Of a stretch of DNA of 64,000 nucleotides, positions 54,196 through 64,000 are shown piece after piece. The stretch's first letter is position 1. Every line of letters begins with the position of its first letter. Both the position numbers and the translations under genes were made by a program. Origin of the DNA: Dendrophyllia cribrosa (Eukaryota > Cnidaria > Anthozoa > Scleractinia > Dendrophylliidae); the NCBI GenBank assembly GCA_024195265.1, contig JAJLRJ010000014.1:16806459-16870458 (forward strand). Reading direction: 5' to 3'. The notes below the pieces were generated by a model. The model had not been told where the DNA came from and did not search any database. It saw nothing but the letters and a program-made list of their open reading frames with translations.

Positions 54196-54356
54196 AAAGG
54201 CCCGAACACATGGTGCAATTATTTCTTGCAATGTGCGCGCAACAGTTGCAGAAGTAGAATCGAGTTCTACTTTAGCGACGTTGCACGCAACACCTGGAAG
54301 TTGCGTCGTGTGACACCCTCAAAAAATCTTGTTGCGCGCAATGTGTCCGGGCCTAC
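54196..54356. mobile_element. MITE Q
   Basis: AGGCCCGAACACATGGTGCAA at the left and GTTGCGCGCAATGTGTCCGGGCCT at the right, with TA adjoining both ends. About 157 bases. Confidence 0.6.
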
Positions 54357-54988
54357 TTAACTACTTGAGAACCTAGTCGTTCCCCAGCCGATATTTTCGG
54401 CAGGGTTTTAATTTACCATAGAATTAATGTAGTGCGATTACCATGTATGCCATCTATCCTCCCCTACTTTCGGTCATTTGTTCTTTTCTTCCTTTTTTCA
54501 GGCTTACGAAGGTTAACGGGAAAACGAGAAATAGAAAATTCTGACAGGAACGACGGATCAGTCAGACTATTCAGTTTCATTCACTGAAAGCAGAAGTGAT
54601 GATGATTTGTGTGTATCCAATTTAAAATCAAAACTCTGCTCTTAAATTGGGTGCTGGAGGCTTCCTAGTTTTCATAGTTTTGTACTTGAGTCGTCAAAAA
54701 ACGCGAATACTTACCCGCGAAATTAAAATTTATGGAAAATGAGCGGGTATTTTTAGGCACCTCATGGAATATGTTATTTATTCACCTCTGGTTACGCACG
54801 CCCGCGGTAAATAAATTACATATTTCCTCATAGGTGGCGGAGCAGTAAAGTCAGTAAAATTAGACCACATCACCATGTGCATAAGTGTGACCCCACTGCA
54901 TGATTTGTCCTATGCACTTAAATATACTGTATGTATGACTACATGCAAACATCCTTGGGGAACTTGTCATCAGTAAATACTGAAAGAA

Positions 54989-55432
54989 CGGGGGGTACTC
55001 CCTATAATGGGCTATACGGGGATACTCCGCCCGAAAGGGGTACCCTTTTTAGGCTGGAGGTATATGAAAGGGTAGGGATTTCACGGGTTAAAGTATATGA
55101 AAGGGTAGGGATTTCACGAAGAATAGGAAAGGGCAGCGAAAACACGAGTTGAAGTATAAAAAAGGTAGGGAAAACCGCCATTTAGTATTATAACAAGGAC
55201 CTTTCAAAATATATCAAACATACGCACGTTAAGGCTATATGACGGGGGTATCGTTTTCAATTAAAGGTATATGAAAGGGGTAGTACCATTTTCAATGAAA
55301 GGTATATGAGAGCGGTACCTTATCTGTCAAAAACGGTATATGAAAGGGTAAGGGTTTGGACTTTGGGGCGGAGCATCCCCGTACAAAACTTTGTTGAGTA
55401 CCCCCCCCCCCCCCCCCCCCCCCCCTCCCGGG
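54989..55432. mobile_element. Poly-C/CCCGGG element D, copy 2
   Basis: CGGGGGGTACTCCCTATAATGG at the left; GAGTACCCCC, C25 (55401-55425) and TCCCGGG at the right. The interior GTATATGAAAGGGTAGGG units match copy 1 in reverse. No target duplication found. Confidence 0.65.
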
Positions 55433-55899
55433 TCCTAGCCGCAAAGCCTTAAAAAAGATGCTACACACTACCGCGTTAAAGACACCTTGTTGTTTAATAA
55501 GATCCTTTTTCATTTATTTACTACGACCCGGAGAAAGTTATAAAAAAATATAGACGCGAAATAAATGATGATGAAACAACTAAATAAATAAAAAATAAAA
55601 AGTAAAAAGAGTTATCATTGTATTGATTTTATTCCATTACGTAAGTTAAGGAACATTCAGAACTTTGTTACTGACACGGTGATAGCACGCCTTTATCTAA
55701 AAAGGGAAATAACTGAATTATCCGGCTCAAAATCAGTTACTATCTGTGAGCAGATTACACGCAGCTGTATAATCTATTTTTGTTAAGTAAAGCATATGGG
55801 ATATGGCTATGAAAGGACACATTGGTGAAGTCATGAGCCAACACATAACAAAACCTGCGCAAATTGTTCAAGGCTGCCCAATGTCAGGGCATTTTTCCT

Positions 55900-56575
55900 T
55901 GTAGGTTAACCACGCCATTTAATCCATGAATTGGTACAGTTGATCGTTGTCATTTCATGTAGTTAGACGTTGTTCACGCGAGAAACTCGTTATACGGCCA
56001 CGATGCTATTCATAACTGAACTGATTAGAACTTAACCAGGCTCATTGATTATATCCTAAATGAAATACATTCACGTACAAGGTGCGATACAGATGACAGT
56101 TATCAAATTTAAAGGAGCAGTTTGCCACGGGGATTTGGTGTCAATTCAAAAACCAAAAAAATGTCAATGTCTTTGAATTAACAGAAACCGAAAATCAATG
56201 GCCCAGTTTTATGATAAATTACCACAAAATGTGTCAAAACTGTCGATGAGTGCCTCGATCTATACTAGTCATATATAGATGGACTGGCCTAGGTCTTTGA
56301 ATTAATTGCAACTTGAAAAAAAAAAACAGCCTAACTCCTTGTACTGACTACTAGGTTAATCACGCCCCCTGATTCAACCCATGAATGATCGTTCGGTATT
56401 TTCATGCGGTTAGATCCGCATTTTCCACGTTGTTCACGCGATAAACTCATTATATGTGATGCACCGATTAGAACTTAAGGTTTTATTTAAGGCTCATTAA
56501 TTATATCCTAAATGAAATACAGCGGTCACGTACAACAGTTATCAAATTAAAGGCACGTGGAACTCGTCATTTTCA
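55900..56575. repeat. Local tandem duplication, ~435-bp period
   Basis: 55900-56130 and 56345-56560 share ordered blocks: GGTTAA.CACGCC, GTTGTTCACGCGA, ATTATATCCTAAATGAAATACA, TCACGTACAA and ACAGTTATCAAAT. Non-coding. Confidence 0.65.
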
Positions 56576-57126
56576 TTCAGTTCCCACCGCAATGGTTACG
56601 CCGCCAAGCAGCAAGCGGAGATAGGTTTGTTAGGAAATTACATCGGATGTCCTGAAAACTGAAGGGAAATGAAACAGAAAAGCGTTGGTAGTTACCGAAA
56701 CAAAAGCCACCTCATTGCTGCCTAAAACAGTTATCAAACGATAGTAATCTTGTTTCATTCACCTGGTATTGTCAAAACTGAAGGGACAGAACTGCAAAAT
56801 AAAAACTCAGTTGAACTAACAAGCTACATAAAATAATTAAAAAACAGACTGTTATGAACATAAACAAATTCGTAGCATTCTTGTCTCTGAACACCATCCA
56901 GTGAGTCCGTTCACAATTATATTCTAAACGGCATTTTCTCCTTCAAACTGTCTCTTTTCCTTACAAACACGTTTCAAACTTTGAAAGTTTGAAATTCTCT
57001 TAATCGAAGTACTTACTAAATCATTGGCAGGACAATGGGAAAATGTTTATTTTTTTTAGCTGGTCTCTTTAAACTAAGTATTTCATTTATTTTTGTAAGG
57101 CATAAGACCGACTATTTTATTTCTGA

Positions 57127-57143
57127 GGGGGGGGGGGGGGGGG
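57127..57143. repeat. G17 homopolymer tract
   Basis: Followed by TGGGGGGTGAAAAAAA. No element boundaries assigned. Confidence 0.85.
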
Positions 57144-58269
57144 TGGGGGGTGAAAAAAATATTCTGCAAGCCAACTTGCTGCGAAAATAAAATCCGCCTG
57201 CGACTGCGAAAGCCCGACTTGAAGCTAAAGGACAAAATATCGAGCACAGACAAGATCACGCACCCCCTACCCCACCCCCAAGAATTATAATGGTTCACCC
57301 CTTTCAGTTCCATTACCTTCATATAATGGAAAAACAGTATGGTAAACCGCAGTACGTGCTTATCGCCCATTAACCCTCTGTATACAAGATGACCTAAAAT
57401 TCAAGGATGCAGTGATTGAATTGTTTTTCTTTGATTATCAGCAAACATTTCCCGTTGATTCACAGCTGTTCTGGCTTATTCAACAATAGACTCCTGTGCA
57501 TGTCCTAGCATGTAATTTGGGTTTTCGGCTTGGTTGCTGTAATTCCCACTTAGAGAAATTCTCATACATTTACACTGGGCATTTACTTGAAGCCCGTGAA
57601 GGGTATTCATGCATGCAACTCTATAGGAATATCAAGCTGTTAGCTCTTTAATAAAAATCGCATATCGGAGAGTAAACAACAATTGAAAGTAAATTGCTTT
57701 ATTAGAACAAGCTGTAACAAACAGGTTTTCATCACTAGCTTAATAAGCAGAATATATGATTCATAACCGCGCTATCATCGCAACACAAAACATACCCCAT
57801 ACGGTTTTATAACTAACGCTTCCCGTCCCGCGTTTCCTCTGATAAAGCGAAGATATATGAGCCTAAGAGACACCAAATATCCTTTCAATTTAAGCTAAAA
57901 CGGGAGAGAAGATGAACCTTTTCGCGTTTGCGTTTGGAATGAAAACGTGACAAAATAGTCTATGCATGCATACCGGCTCTTTTTGGACAGAGGACCAGAA
58001 ATTGGCAAATACGAAACATGCACTTTAAAATAACATCACTTAATACCCGCTCATGAATTTAATCAGTAACAGCTTTCATTTAGATTATACTACAATTTAA
58101 GTGGTTCCACTTTGCATGCCATCCGGCCAACGAAAATTAAAAACATGGCACAATGCACGGGATTGATGAGTCTTTAAACCCCGGCAATACCCCCTCCCCC
58201 CCCCCAGGCTTTTCACTACACTCGCTGGCTTAAAGAAAAATAACTGACCAACCTTCAAACAGCAGTAGC

Positions 58270-58900
58270 ACCACACCAGGTACTGTTCTGCGGCTTTCAT
58301 TTGAATGGTCACACTTTCGGGTCATTTCATCCACAGACTCAAAAGTTAGAACCACCTTGTGTTGCATTATAAATAGTATCAAAGAAAAGTACTGCTCAAT
58401 ACCTTTTATTTGAATGGTCATGCTATAGGATTTCATCCACAGACTCAAAAGTTAGAACCGATCTTGTAAAGAATAATAAACAGGTAAGTACTACAGGAAA
58501 GTACTGCTCAATAGCTTTCATCTGAATGGTCACACTTTAGGGTTTTTCCGAACGAACTCACATGTTAGAAACACCTTGTACAGTATAAAAATAGTACTAC
58601 AGAAAAGCACTGTCCAGTAGCTTTGATTTGAATGGTCACACTATAGGATTTCAAATTGAGTGCAAATTCTTTCTAAAACGGGGTCCAAATTTGGAGACCC
58701 GGGCGGCACATACCCACCCAAAATATACCCGAGTACCGCCCCCCCCCGCCCCCCCCCCCCCCCCGCCCCCCCTCCCCCCCGGGAGGATTTCATCCACAGA
58801 CACAAAAGTTATAACCACCTTGTACAGCACAATAAACAGTACTAAAGTACTGCTCAATAGCTTTCATTTGAACGGTTACACTTAGCCTTGGGGTTTCATC
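58270..58900 (-). repeat. Family B array, about five units, interrupted by element E
   Basis: Reverse units with TTTGAATGGTCACAC and TCCACAGACTCAAAAGTTAGAAC. A unit is split at 58653 by element E and resumes at 58784. Confidence 0.7.
58654..58783. mobile_element. Poly-C/CCCGGG element E with 9-bp flanking repeat
   Basis: 130 bases from AATTGAGTGC to a C-rich end closing CCCCCCCGGG. AGGATTTCA is repeated on both sides (58645-58653, 58784-58792) and restores the B unit when one copy is removed. No terminal inverted repeat is visible. Confidence 0.65.
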
Positions 58901-59690
58901 CAAAAAAAGATTCAAGTCTAAATTTTCTAAGGCCACCGACTAGCGCTGACTGAAATATAGAGATTACAATTAAAAGTTAAGATAACTAAGTTATTTACTA
59001 GACAATGGATACCAATACTGCAATAAAAATGCTATAAACTCGTTCACGCAACGCTTTCCCCGCATTTGTTGTCCGTGTCCAGTTTGAAGTGGGGGTCTCG
59101 TTGTCCACACGCAACCATTTGGTGACGTCACCACTCAAGTAGAATCCAGGCTATCCAGGCCTAGAATGGCTGATAATCTTTTTAACTCGTGGATACGCGA
59201 AGCGTTGAACGAGTTATCGCAGTGGGACAAACCCTCGATATGTAATGGTCACCTGTCTTACAAATGAGGACGAAGTTGGAGGGAGGGGTGTTAACGTCGA
59301 GGAGAGCAGCACGATATCCCTTCAAAAACAATGGATATCAGTAATTCAGGGTACTTAAGTGCAACTAAGACTTAGAATTATATGAAAGCAACGGCGCGGT
59401 GACAATTTTTCCAGCTCGTGAGCTTCTGTATCCAATAGGGTTACCCTAACCCTAATCTTCTTTGGCACTTTTGCCCCTTTTACTCCCTTTCGCGGTCGCC
59501 ATCTTTTTTCTGTTATGGTGCAACAAAGCACCACGGCAAGATACCATCCCGGTGACGGCCTGAATTAATGACATCCATAATTTCAAGCTGCTCTTTGCAA
59601 GTAATGCTATTCATTATTCTTACGGGGAAACCGTGTCGAGGAAAGGTCATGATCGGTGGCTATTGAACCCGCGACATGTAGTGGTCACCT

Positions 59691-60121
59691 CAACCTCGTT
59701 CCTAGGGTCTCTCTTCTTCCCACCCCCTGGAGCCAGCCGATTCGCATATAATTAACCGCATATAAGCGAGTCTAACTAATACCCATATCCACTACACCAA
59801 GGAGGGCTAGCTGAGAGGAACTGTAATTTTTAACATATTTATGGAGTTACCCATAACCATAAATGAAAGCTAACCGTTTTAAAATCAGTGTTTAACCCTA
59901 AACAGTGCAGATCAGTGCTAAACTGGAGCTATTTTCTCTCAGTTCTGTGTCTAACGTCAGTAATATAAAGAATACTACTGTTAGGTAAATAGGGGCTATT
60001 TTACCGCTTGCATGCGGTAATTTGATGTTAATTAGACCCGCTTATATGCGGTTAATTATACGCGAATCGGGTGCTGGAGCTCCAGGGGGTGGGAAGAAGA
60101 GAGACCCTGGGAACGAGGTTG
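59691..60121. mobile_element. MULE-like element P, ~95-bp inverted ends, exact 9-bp duplication
   Basis: CAACCTCGTTCC.AGGGTCTC at the left and its inverse at the right (GAGACCCTGGGAACGAGGTTG), extending inward through CGCATATAATTAACCGCATATAAGCG-like arms. TGGTCACCT flanks both ends (59682-59690, 60122-60130). 431 bases, no transposase. Confidence 0.82.
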
Positions 60122-60555
60122 TGGTCACCTGACTTGCCCATGGGGTCGGCGTTGGAGGGAGGTGAAGAAGTTGGACACTTGGGATGGGAATCGGTGAAGC
60201 AAAACGGGAAACAAAAATGTTGGTTTATGTCAAGTTTCTTTATTTTTTATGACAAAATATATGGGTACATTTTAATGCACATACAATATGTATCAGTGTG
60301 ACATTTGTAATGTAATAAATATCCAATCTACATGTCCATTCAATGAATGTAACAATCAAAGCTAATTAAATATATCTTCACTACTCCAAAAAGAGCGCCG
60401 AATACAAAATACCGCTTTAAATAGCTTACGCAATCAAGTACAACTAAGTATACCAGACAGTTAAATAGGAAACACCAAAACGTTTTTAGTTTACGTCGCC
60501 CTGGTACTGGGGTCCTAGTCGTATCCTTCCTTTTTGTTCTGTTATTTATGCATTC

Positions 60556-60804
60556 TTTCAAAAGTCCTTTTTACAGTTGTGTGCTTGGTGACCTTGCCTT
60601 TGAGTGGAAGCGAGGCTGGAGGTGACCTTGCTTTGATACAAACCTTTCTGCCTTTCATATGTAAATTTAGCTAGTTAGCATGAGAAAAGCATTATTAACA
60701 TATGAAAGGCAGAAAGGTTTGTGTCAAAGCAAGGTCACCTCCAGCCTCGCTTCCACTCAAAGGCAAGGTCACCAAGCACACAACTGTAAAAAGGACTATT
60801 TGAA
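60556..60804. repeat. Long hairpin O, ~105-bp arms, ~37-bp loop
   Basis: Left arm 60556-60661 and right arm 60699-60804 are nearly perfect inverse copies (AGTCCTTTTTACAGTTGTGTG at the outer end, CTTTCATATG at the inner end). A foldback transposon or a source of double-stranded RNA. Confidence 0.8.
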
Positions 60805-61821
60805 GACTGCAGGACAGTTCATATGTTGAGTAAATTGGTTCTTCGTGTTAAAGCGCGCGGCATGGGAACGAAAGCTCTGAAGCGAGTATGAATACGGAGA
60901 GTGATGTTAACTTTTATCATTTTATTTTTCGCAGGCGAAAAAAAATTATTTTCAAATTCAAATTTTTTGTCAGGAATGAGATGCTCGCTCGTGCGCGAGT
61001 ATCCGGGCGTTCGTCAACTGCTTAAGAGCTGCTTTAAAGCCTTAAAAGAGCTATGTCACCAATTTTAGTGTTAGTCAGTAAAAAAACAAAACAAAAAAAC
61101 ATCTTTCAAATTATTCTACTAGTGCTCCAAGAGTAAACATAAGTGTCTTAGGCTGCAGATGGCCAGGATGGAAGCATAGTTTATAGAATTAACTGGTTAT
61201 GAAGCTCAGCAAATTTCGAAGAGTGTACAAAGCTGCTTTGTTTTATGTTGAACGAACCGTGACCGTGCACATTGTTTTGTTTAACGTGTGAGCCCAAATG
61301 TTTCTACTGGTCAGTTGCTCATATGCATTTCAATACCTTTTGTGTTTTGTGCAGGGTCAAAGCAAACGAACAAAAAAAATGGAGAACAAAAACATATAAC
61401 AAAGGACTGACTGAGTTTTATAACCAGTTTAACTATGATGGAAGTGGATCGCACCTTGACAAAATTGAGCTAATTTTTTCAAGTTTGTCGCTTCTGTCTT
61501 GAAAAGCTCGTGAAAACTTTGATTATGGTTTATTTTCTTAGAAATTCCACTTGATATCTTCCTCTTAGTGTTCTATTGGCATTTTGTGTACGACAAAGGT
61601 ACTTAGTTTTAATTCGGGGCAGTTTTGACCATGACATACATAGCTCCTTTTATCAACATGTTTCTCGGTGTCCGAACTCTGTCAGAAAACATAAATATAC
61701 AAAAAAAATTCACAGTCAACTTTTCACTTTCATGTGTTCTGGTTGACGTTGTCAAAAGGACGGCATGGAAGTGATCGTTTTCGTTGTCATTGCAGTTGTG
61801 ATTTGCACACAACTCCTTGAA

Positions 61822-62108
61822 ACAGAGCGGTTTTCAATAAGTGTCGAAAGTCATTTAGTGATTGCTTTGGTTTTGCATTGCTACGCTTTATGGTTGGCTA
61901 AAAAAATCTCGCGCCACTTTCTTAACCAATCAGAAGTAAAACCAAAACCAATCGTGACTTGCTCGCACGTGTTTTCCCGCGCTTGGCGCGGCCGACGTGT
62001 ATTTGCTTCGAGTTCTGATTGGTTCATTGGATTGTCTGCCTCTGTTGTGATTGGTCAGTGTAATTACTTTAGTTTTGGTTTTACGGCACTAAATTGAAAA
62101 CTGCTCTG
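61822..62108 (+). mobile_element. MITE family G, copy 4
   Basis: ACAGAGCGGTTTTCAATAAG to AATTGAAAACTGCTCTG, with a complete CCAAT-rich body. Confidence 0.7.
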
Positions 62109-62349
62109 AAACTTCGGAATTAGACTATATTATTTACAATTCCCCAAGAAAAGATTATAAAAACGTTTTTTCGTGTTGGAAAAATACGAGTGTTATAACC
62201 TCCAAAAATTGCGCGTATACAAAATCAGGGCGAAACCCTGTTTAACTCAGCACGGTTTTTAACCATGTAATTTAGAAATGCTTAGTTACCATAGTGCCAC
62301 CGCATTTCCGATAAAATGACGTCTCTCAGTTCCATAAACTTTGTTCTTT

Positions 62350-62909
62350 TAGAGCAGTTTTTTATTGAGTGTCGAAGTAATTTCACTCCGACGAAGGGCT
62401 AGCGCTCGAAACGTCAGCTATTTGAATCTTTTTACGGTGGTCAATTTACCTTATCGACTCAGTCGATAAAACTAAATTCTCGTGTTTCATCCCCCCACCG
62501 ACGCAGCACCACAGTTTCTCTAGAAACTAACCCCATTCATTACTTTAGTTTGGCATCGTTTTGGTTTGTGATTGGCTAAGAAGTTCGCGCCATTTTCTTA
62601 ACCAATCAGAAGTAAAACCATTTGTCACAGGTTCGCACGTGTTTTCCGTGTTCGCACGTGTTTTTGCACGTGTTACTTTGTTTGGGCATCGTTTTGGTTT
62701 TTGATAGGCCAATAAGTTCGCGCCATTTCCTCAACCAATCAGAAGTAAAACTACTTGTCACAGGTTCGCACGCGTTTTCCCGCGCTTGGCGCCGGCTACA
62801 TGTATTTGTTTCAAGCTTTGTTTGGTTCATTGGATTGCCTGTTTCTGTTGTGTGATTGGACAGAGTTATAACTTTGGTTTTACGACACTCAATTAACAAA
62901 CTGCTCTAT
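62350..62909 (+). mobile_element. MITE family G, copy 5, carrying repeat I and an internal duplication
   Basis: Left end AGAGCAGTTTTTTATTGAG, right end AATTAACAAACTGCTCTA. Repeat I (about 62385-62530) interrupts the left part. The block around GTTCGCACGTGTTTT to CAACCAATCAGAAG is present twice. Confidence 0.6.
62385..62530 (+). repeat. Repeat I with hammerhead-like core
   Basis: CCGACGA, extra A, stem GGGC/GCTC with loop TAGC, GAAA, CGTC. It differs from the hammerhead core CTGANGA at one base. The rest ends CACCGACGCAGCACCACAG. Other copies at 51715 and 18245. Confidence 0.5.
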
Positions 62910-62958
62910 AAAGGTGATTGGTTTGCCGTTTTTCTCGAACGTAACAAGCTTACCTATA

Positions 62959-63348
62959 AATGTTTGGTGTGTAGCCAGGCATGTTAAAAATAAAAAGATA
63001 TTAAAAAGTTGACACTGGCTAAAAATGTTGTTTTTGGACGTTTCGGCAACTACTGTTGCCTTCTTCAGCAAGAGACGCTATAAACGAACGCTATAAACGA
63101 ACACATAGCGCTTCCAAATGTTAATAATAACATTAAGAATTTGTAGAAATAATTAAGAATGCTCTAGAGACTTTTGTTTCACCTCAAAATATTCTTTCGA
63201 GGTGCGATTTAATATTTGCATGTATCTTATACCATCAGGACGCCGTTAGACATTTGCATTTTTATCTCTTGCTGAAGAAGGCAACAGTAGTTGCCGAAAC
63301 GTCCAAAAACAACATTTTTAGCCAGTGTCAACTTTTTAATATCTTTTT
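62959..63348. mobile_element. Element J, inverted arms, exact 13-bp flanking repeat
   Basis: AAGCTTACCTATA is present at 62946-62958 and 63349-63361. Inside, about 85-base arms (62990-63074 and 63265-63348) are inverse copies, each holding CTGAAGA-stem-GAAA. The middle contains two CGCTATAAACGAA units. No protein coded. Confidence 0.65.
63272..63303 (+). ncRNA. Hammerhead-ribozyme-like core in element J
   Basis: CTGAAGA (63272-63278), one extra A, stem GGCAAC/GTTGCC with loop AGTA, GAAA (63296-63299), CGTC. ACGU is self-complementary, suggesting stem III forms only between two copies. Predicted cut after C63303. The minus-strand core lies in the left arm near 63037-63068. Stem I pairing is weak (CAA/TTG). 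Confidence 0.4.
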
Positions 63349-63361
63349 AAGCTTACCTATA

Positions 63362-64000
63362 GATAATATATACGTATTAATTAAACTATAATTAGCTATA
63401 GCCATAGATGGCAGCTGATGGCTGATGCGGCTTTCCTCTCTAAATATACAGTTAGTAGTTATTTATTATAAATTACTCTTTTTAATTACTCTTAATTGTT
63501 ACAATTAAATTCATTGGTAAAATTGACAATTCTTAATACTTGATCATGCCCTACCTAAGTAAATTATCGAAATCAAGCAATTTTTCGTATTTATTTTACT
63601 GAAATTCAATTGATTGAGTTCTTTGTGGAAAATAATTTGAGGTAAACTCGCTTTTCTTTCTTCTCGGCCCCATTCCCCAACGGGGGAGGTGTTAATACAA
63701 CAAGCAAGTGATATCAGTAAATGAGGTGACAGTGTTTCCAATGAAAACAATAATTACAACAACAAACAAACAAACAACAAGAAGATTGAACTTTCAATCA
63801 GCTTTCGACTACAACCCACCAGACTTCGATATCCAGAAAAAAAACTAATATTTTTTCTGCAATGATCGCAGCAACAATGCAATTAATTTTTAAAGCGTTA
63901 ACTTAAGTGAGACCCTTTGTGATGTTTGTTGGAAATTGTTACGCATCGGGACGACAAAAAATAAAGCACAAAAGTTATCTTACGATAAAAATGAATTTGT
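63362..64000. other. Right end of window, no gene recognised
   Basis: AT-rich sequence with a (CAAA)n-like stretch near 63763. Short ORF at 63544-63750 has no domain. Confidence 0.4.

Noticed and set aside
1..64000. Prokaryotic-style systems, CRISPR arrays, viral genes
   Set aside because: No evenly spaced repeats with unique spacers, operons or viral domains; all coding signals are spliced or single-exon eukaryotic genes or transposon fragments.

Overview
This looks like nuclear DNA from an animal, most probably an anthozoan cnidarian such as a stony coral. It is AT-rich with small exons in long introns. It carries a SMOC/SPARC-family matrix gene and a PAR-type bZIP gene, and it is dense in short non-autonomous transposons. 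The coral assignment is inference from repeat types I recognise from memory, not from a search.

Three protein-coding loci can be supported. (1) Positions 225-909 (+) are the last two exons of a gene entering from the left; its C-terminus is a charged, coiled-coil-like tail that I could not name. (2) A secreted SMOC-like protein lies on the minus strand from 34828 to 5540. Ten exons join in frame to 526 residues: signal peptide, Kazal/follistatin-like domain, thyroglobulin type-1 domain, extracellular calcium-binding (EC) domain with two EF-hands, second thyroglobulin domain, second EC domain with two EF-hands. Exons 3-6 and 7-10 are two copies of one four-exon cassette, with introns at matching places and all in phase 1. 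(3) An intronless PAR-like bZIP transcription factor (243 residues, 14734-14003, minus strand) sits inside the 23-kb first intron of the SMOC-like gene, on the same strand. Two further minus-strand exons at 46.6 and 43.1 kb are possible but weakly supported.

Layout: 0.2-0.9 kb, end of the left-hand gene; 1.1-5.1 kb, tRNA-derived SINE pieces and MITEs; 5.3-11.5 kb, exons 10 to 2 of the SMOC-like gene with repeats in its introns; 14-14.9 kb, bZIP gene and promoter; 15-34.7 kb, rest of intron 1, mostly repeats; 34.76-34.83 kb, first coding exon; 34.9-64 kb, no confident gene, an accumulation of MITEs, foldback elements, minisatellites and G/C-tract elements.

The repeat fraction is unusually readable because many insertions still have exact target-site duplications. 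Families described here: TTAA-flanked MITEs (A, B, T); B elements carrying an internal 88-103 bp unit expanded into tandem arrays; elements ending in long poly-C followed by CCCGGG with about 8-bp duplications (C, D, E); a CCAAT-rich MITE (G); MULE-like elements with exact 9-bp duplications (L, P); and two elements (J, K) flanked by 13- and 15-bp direct repeats that contain hammerhead-ribozyme-like cores. Several insertions are nested, giving relative ages. Nothing here is prokaryotic or viral, and no CRISPR array, rRNA or intact tRNA gene was seen.
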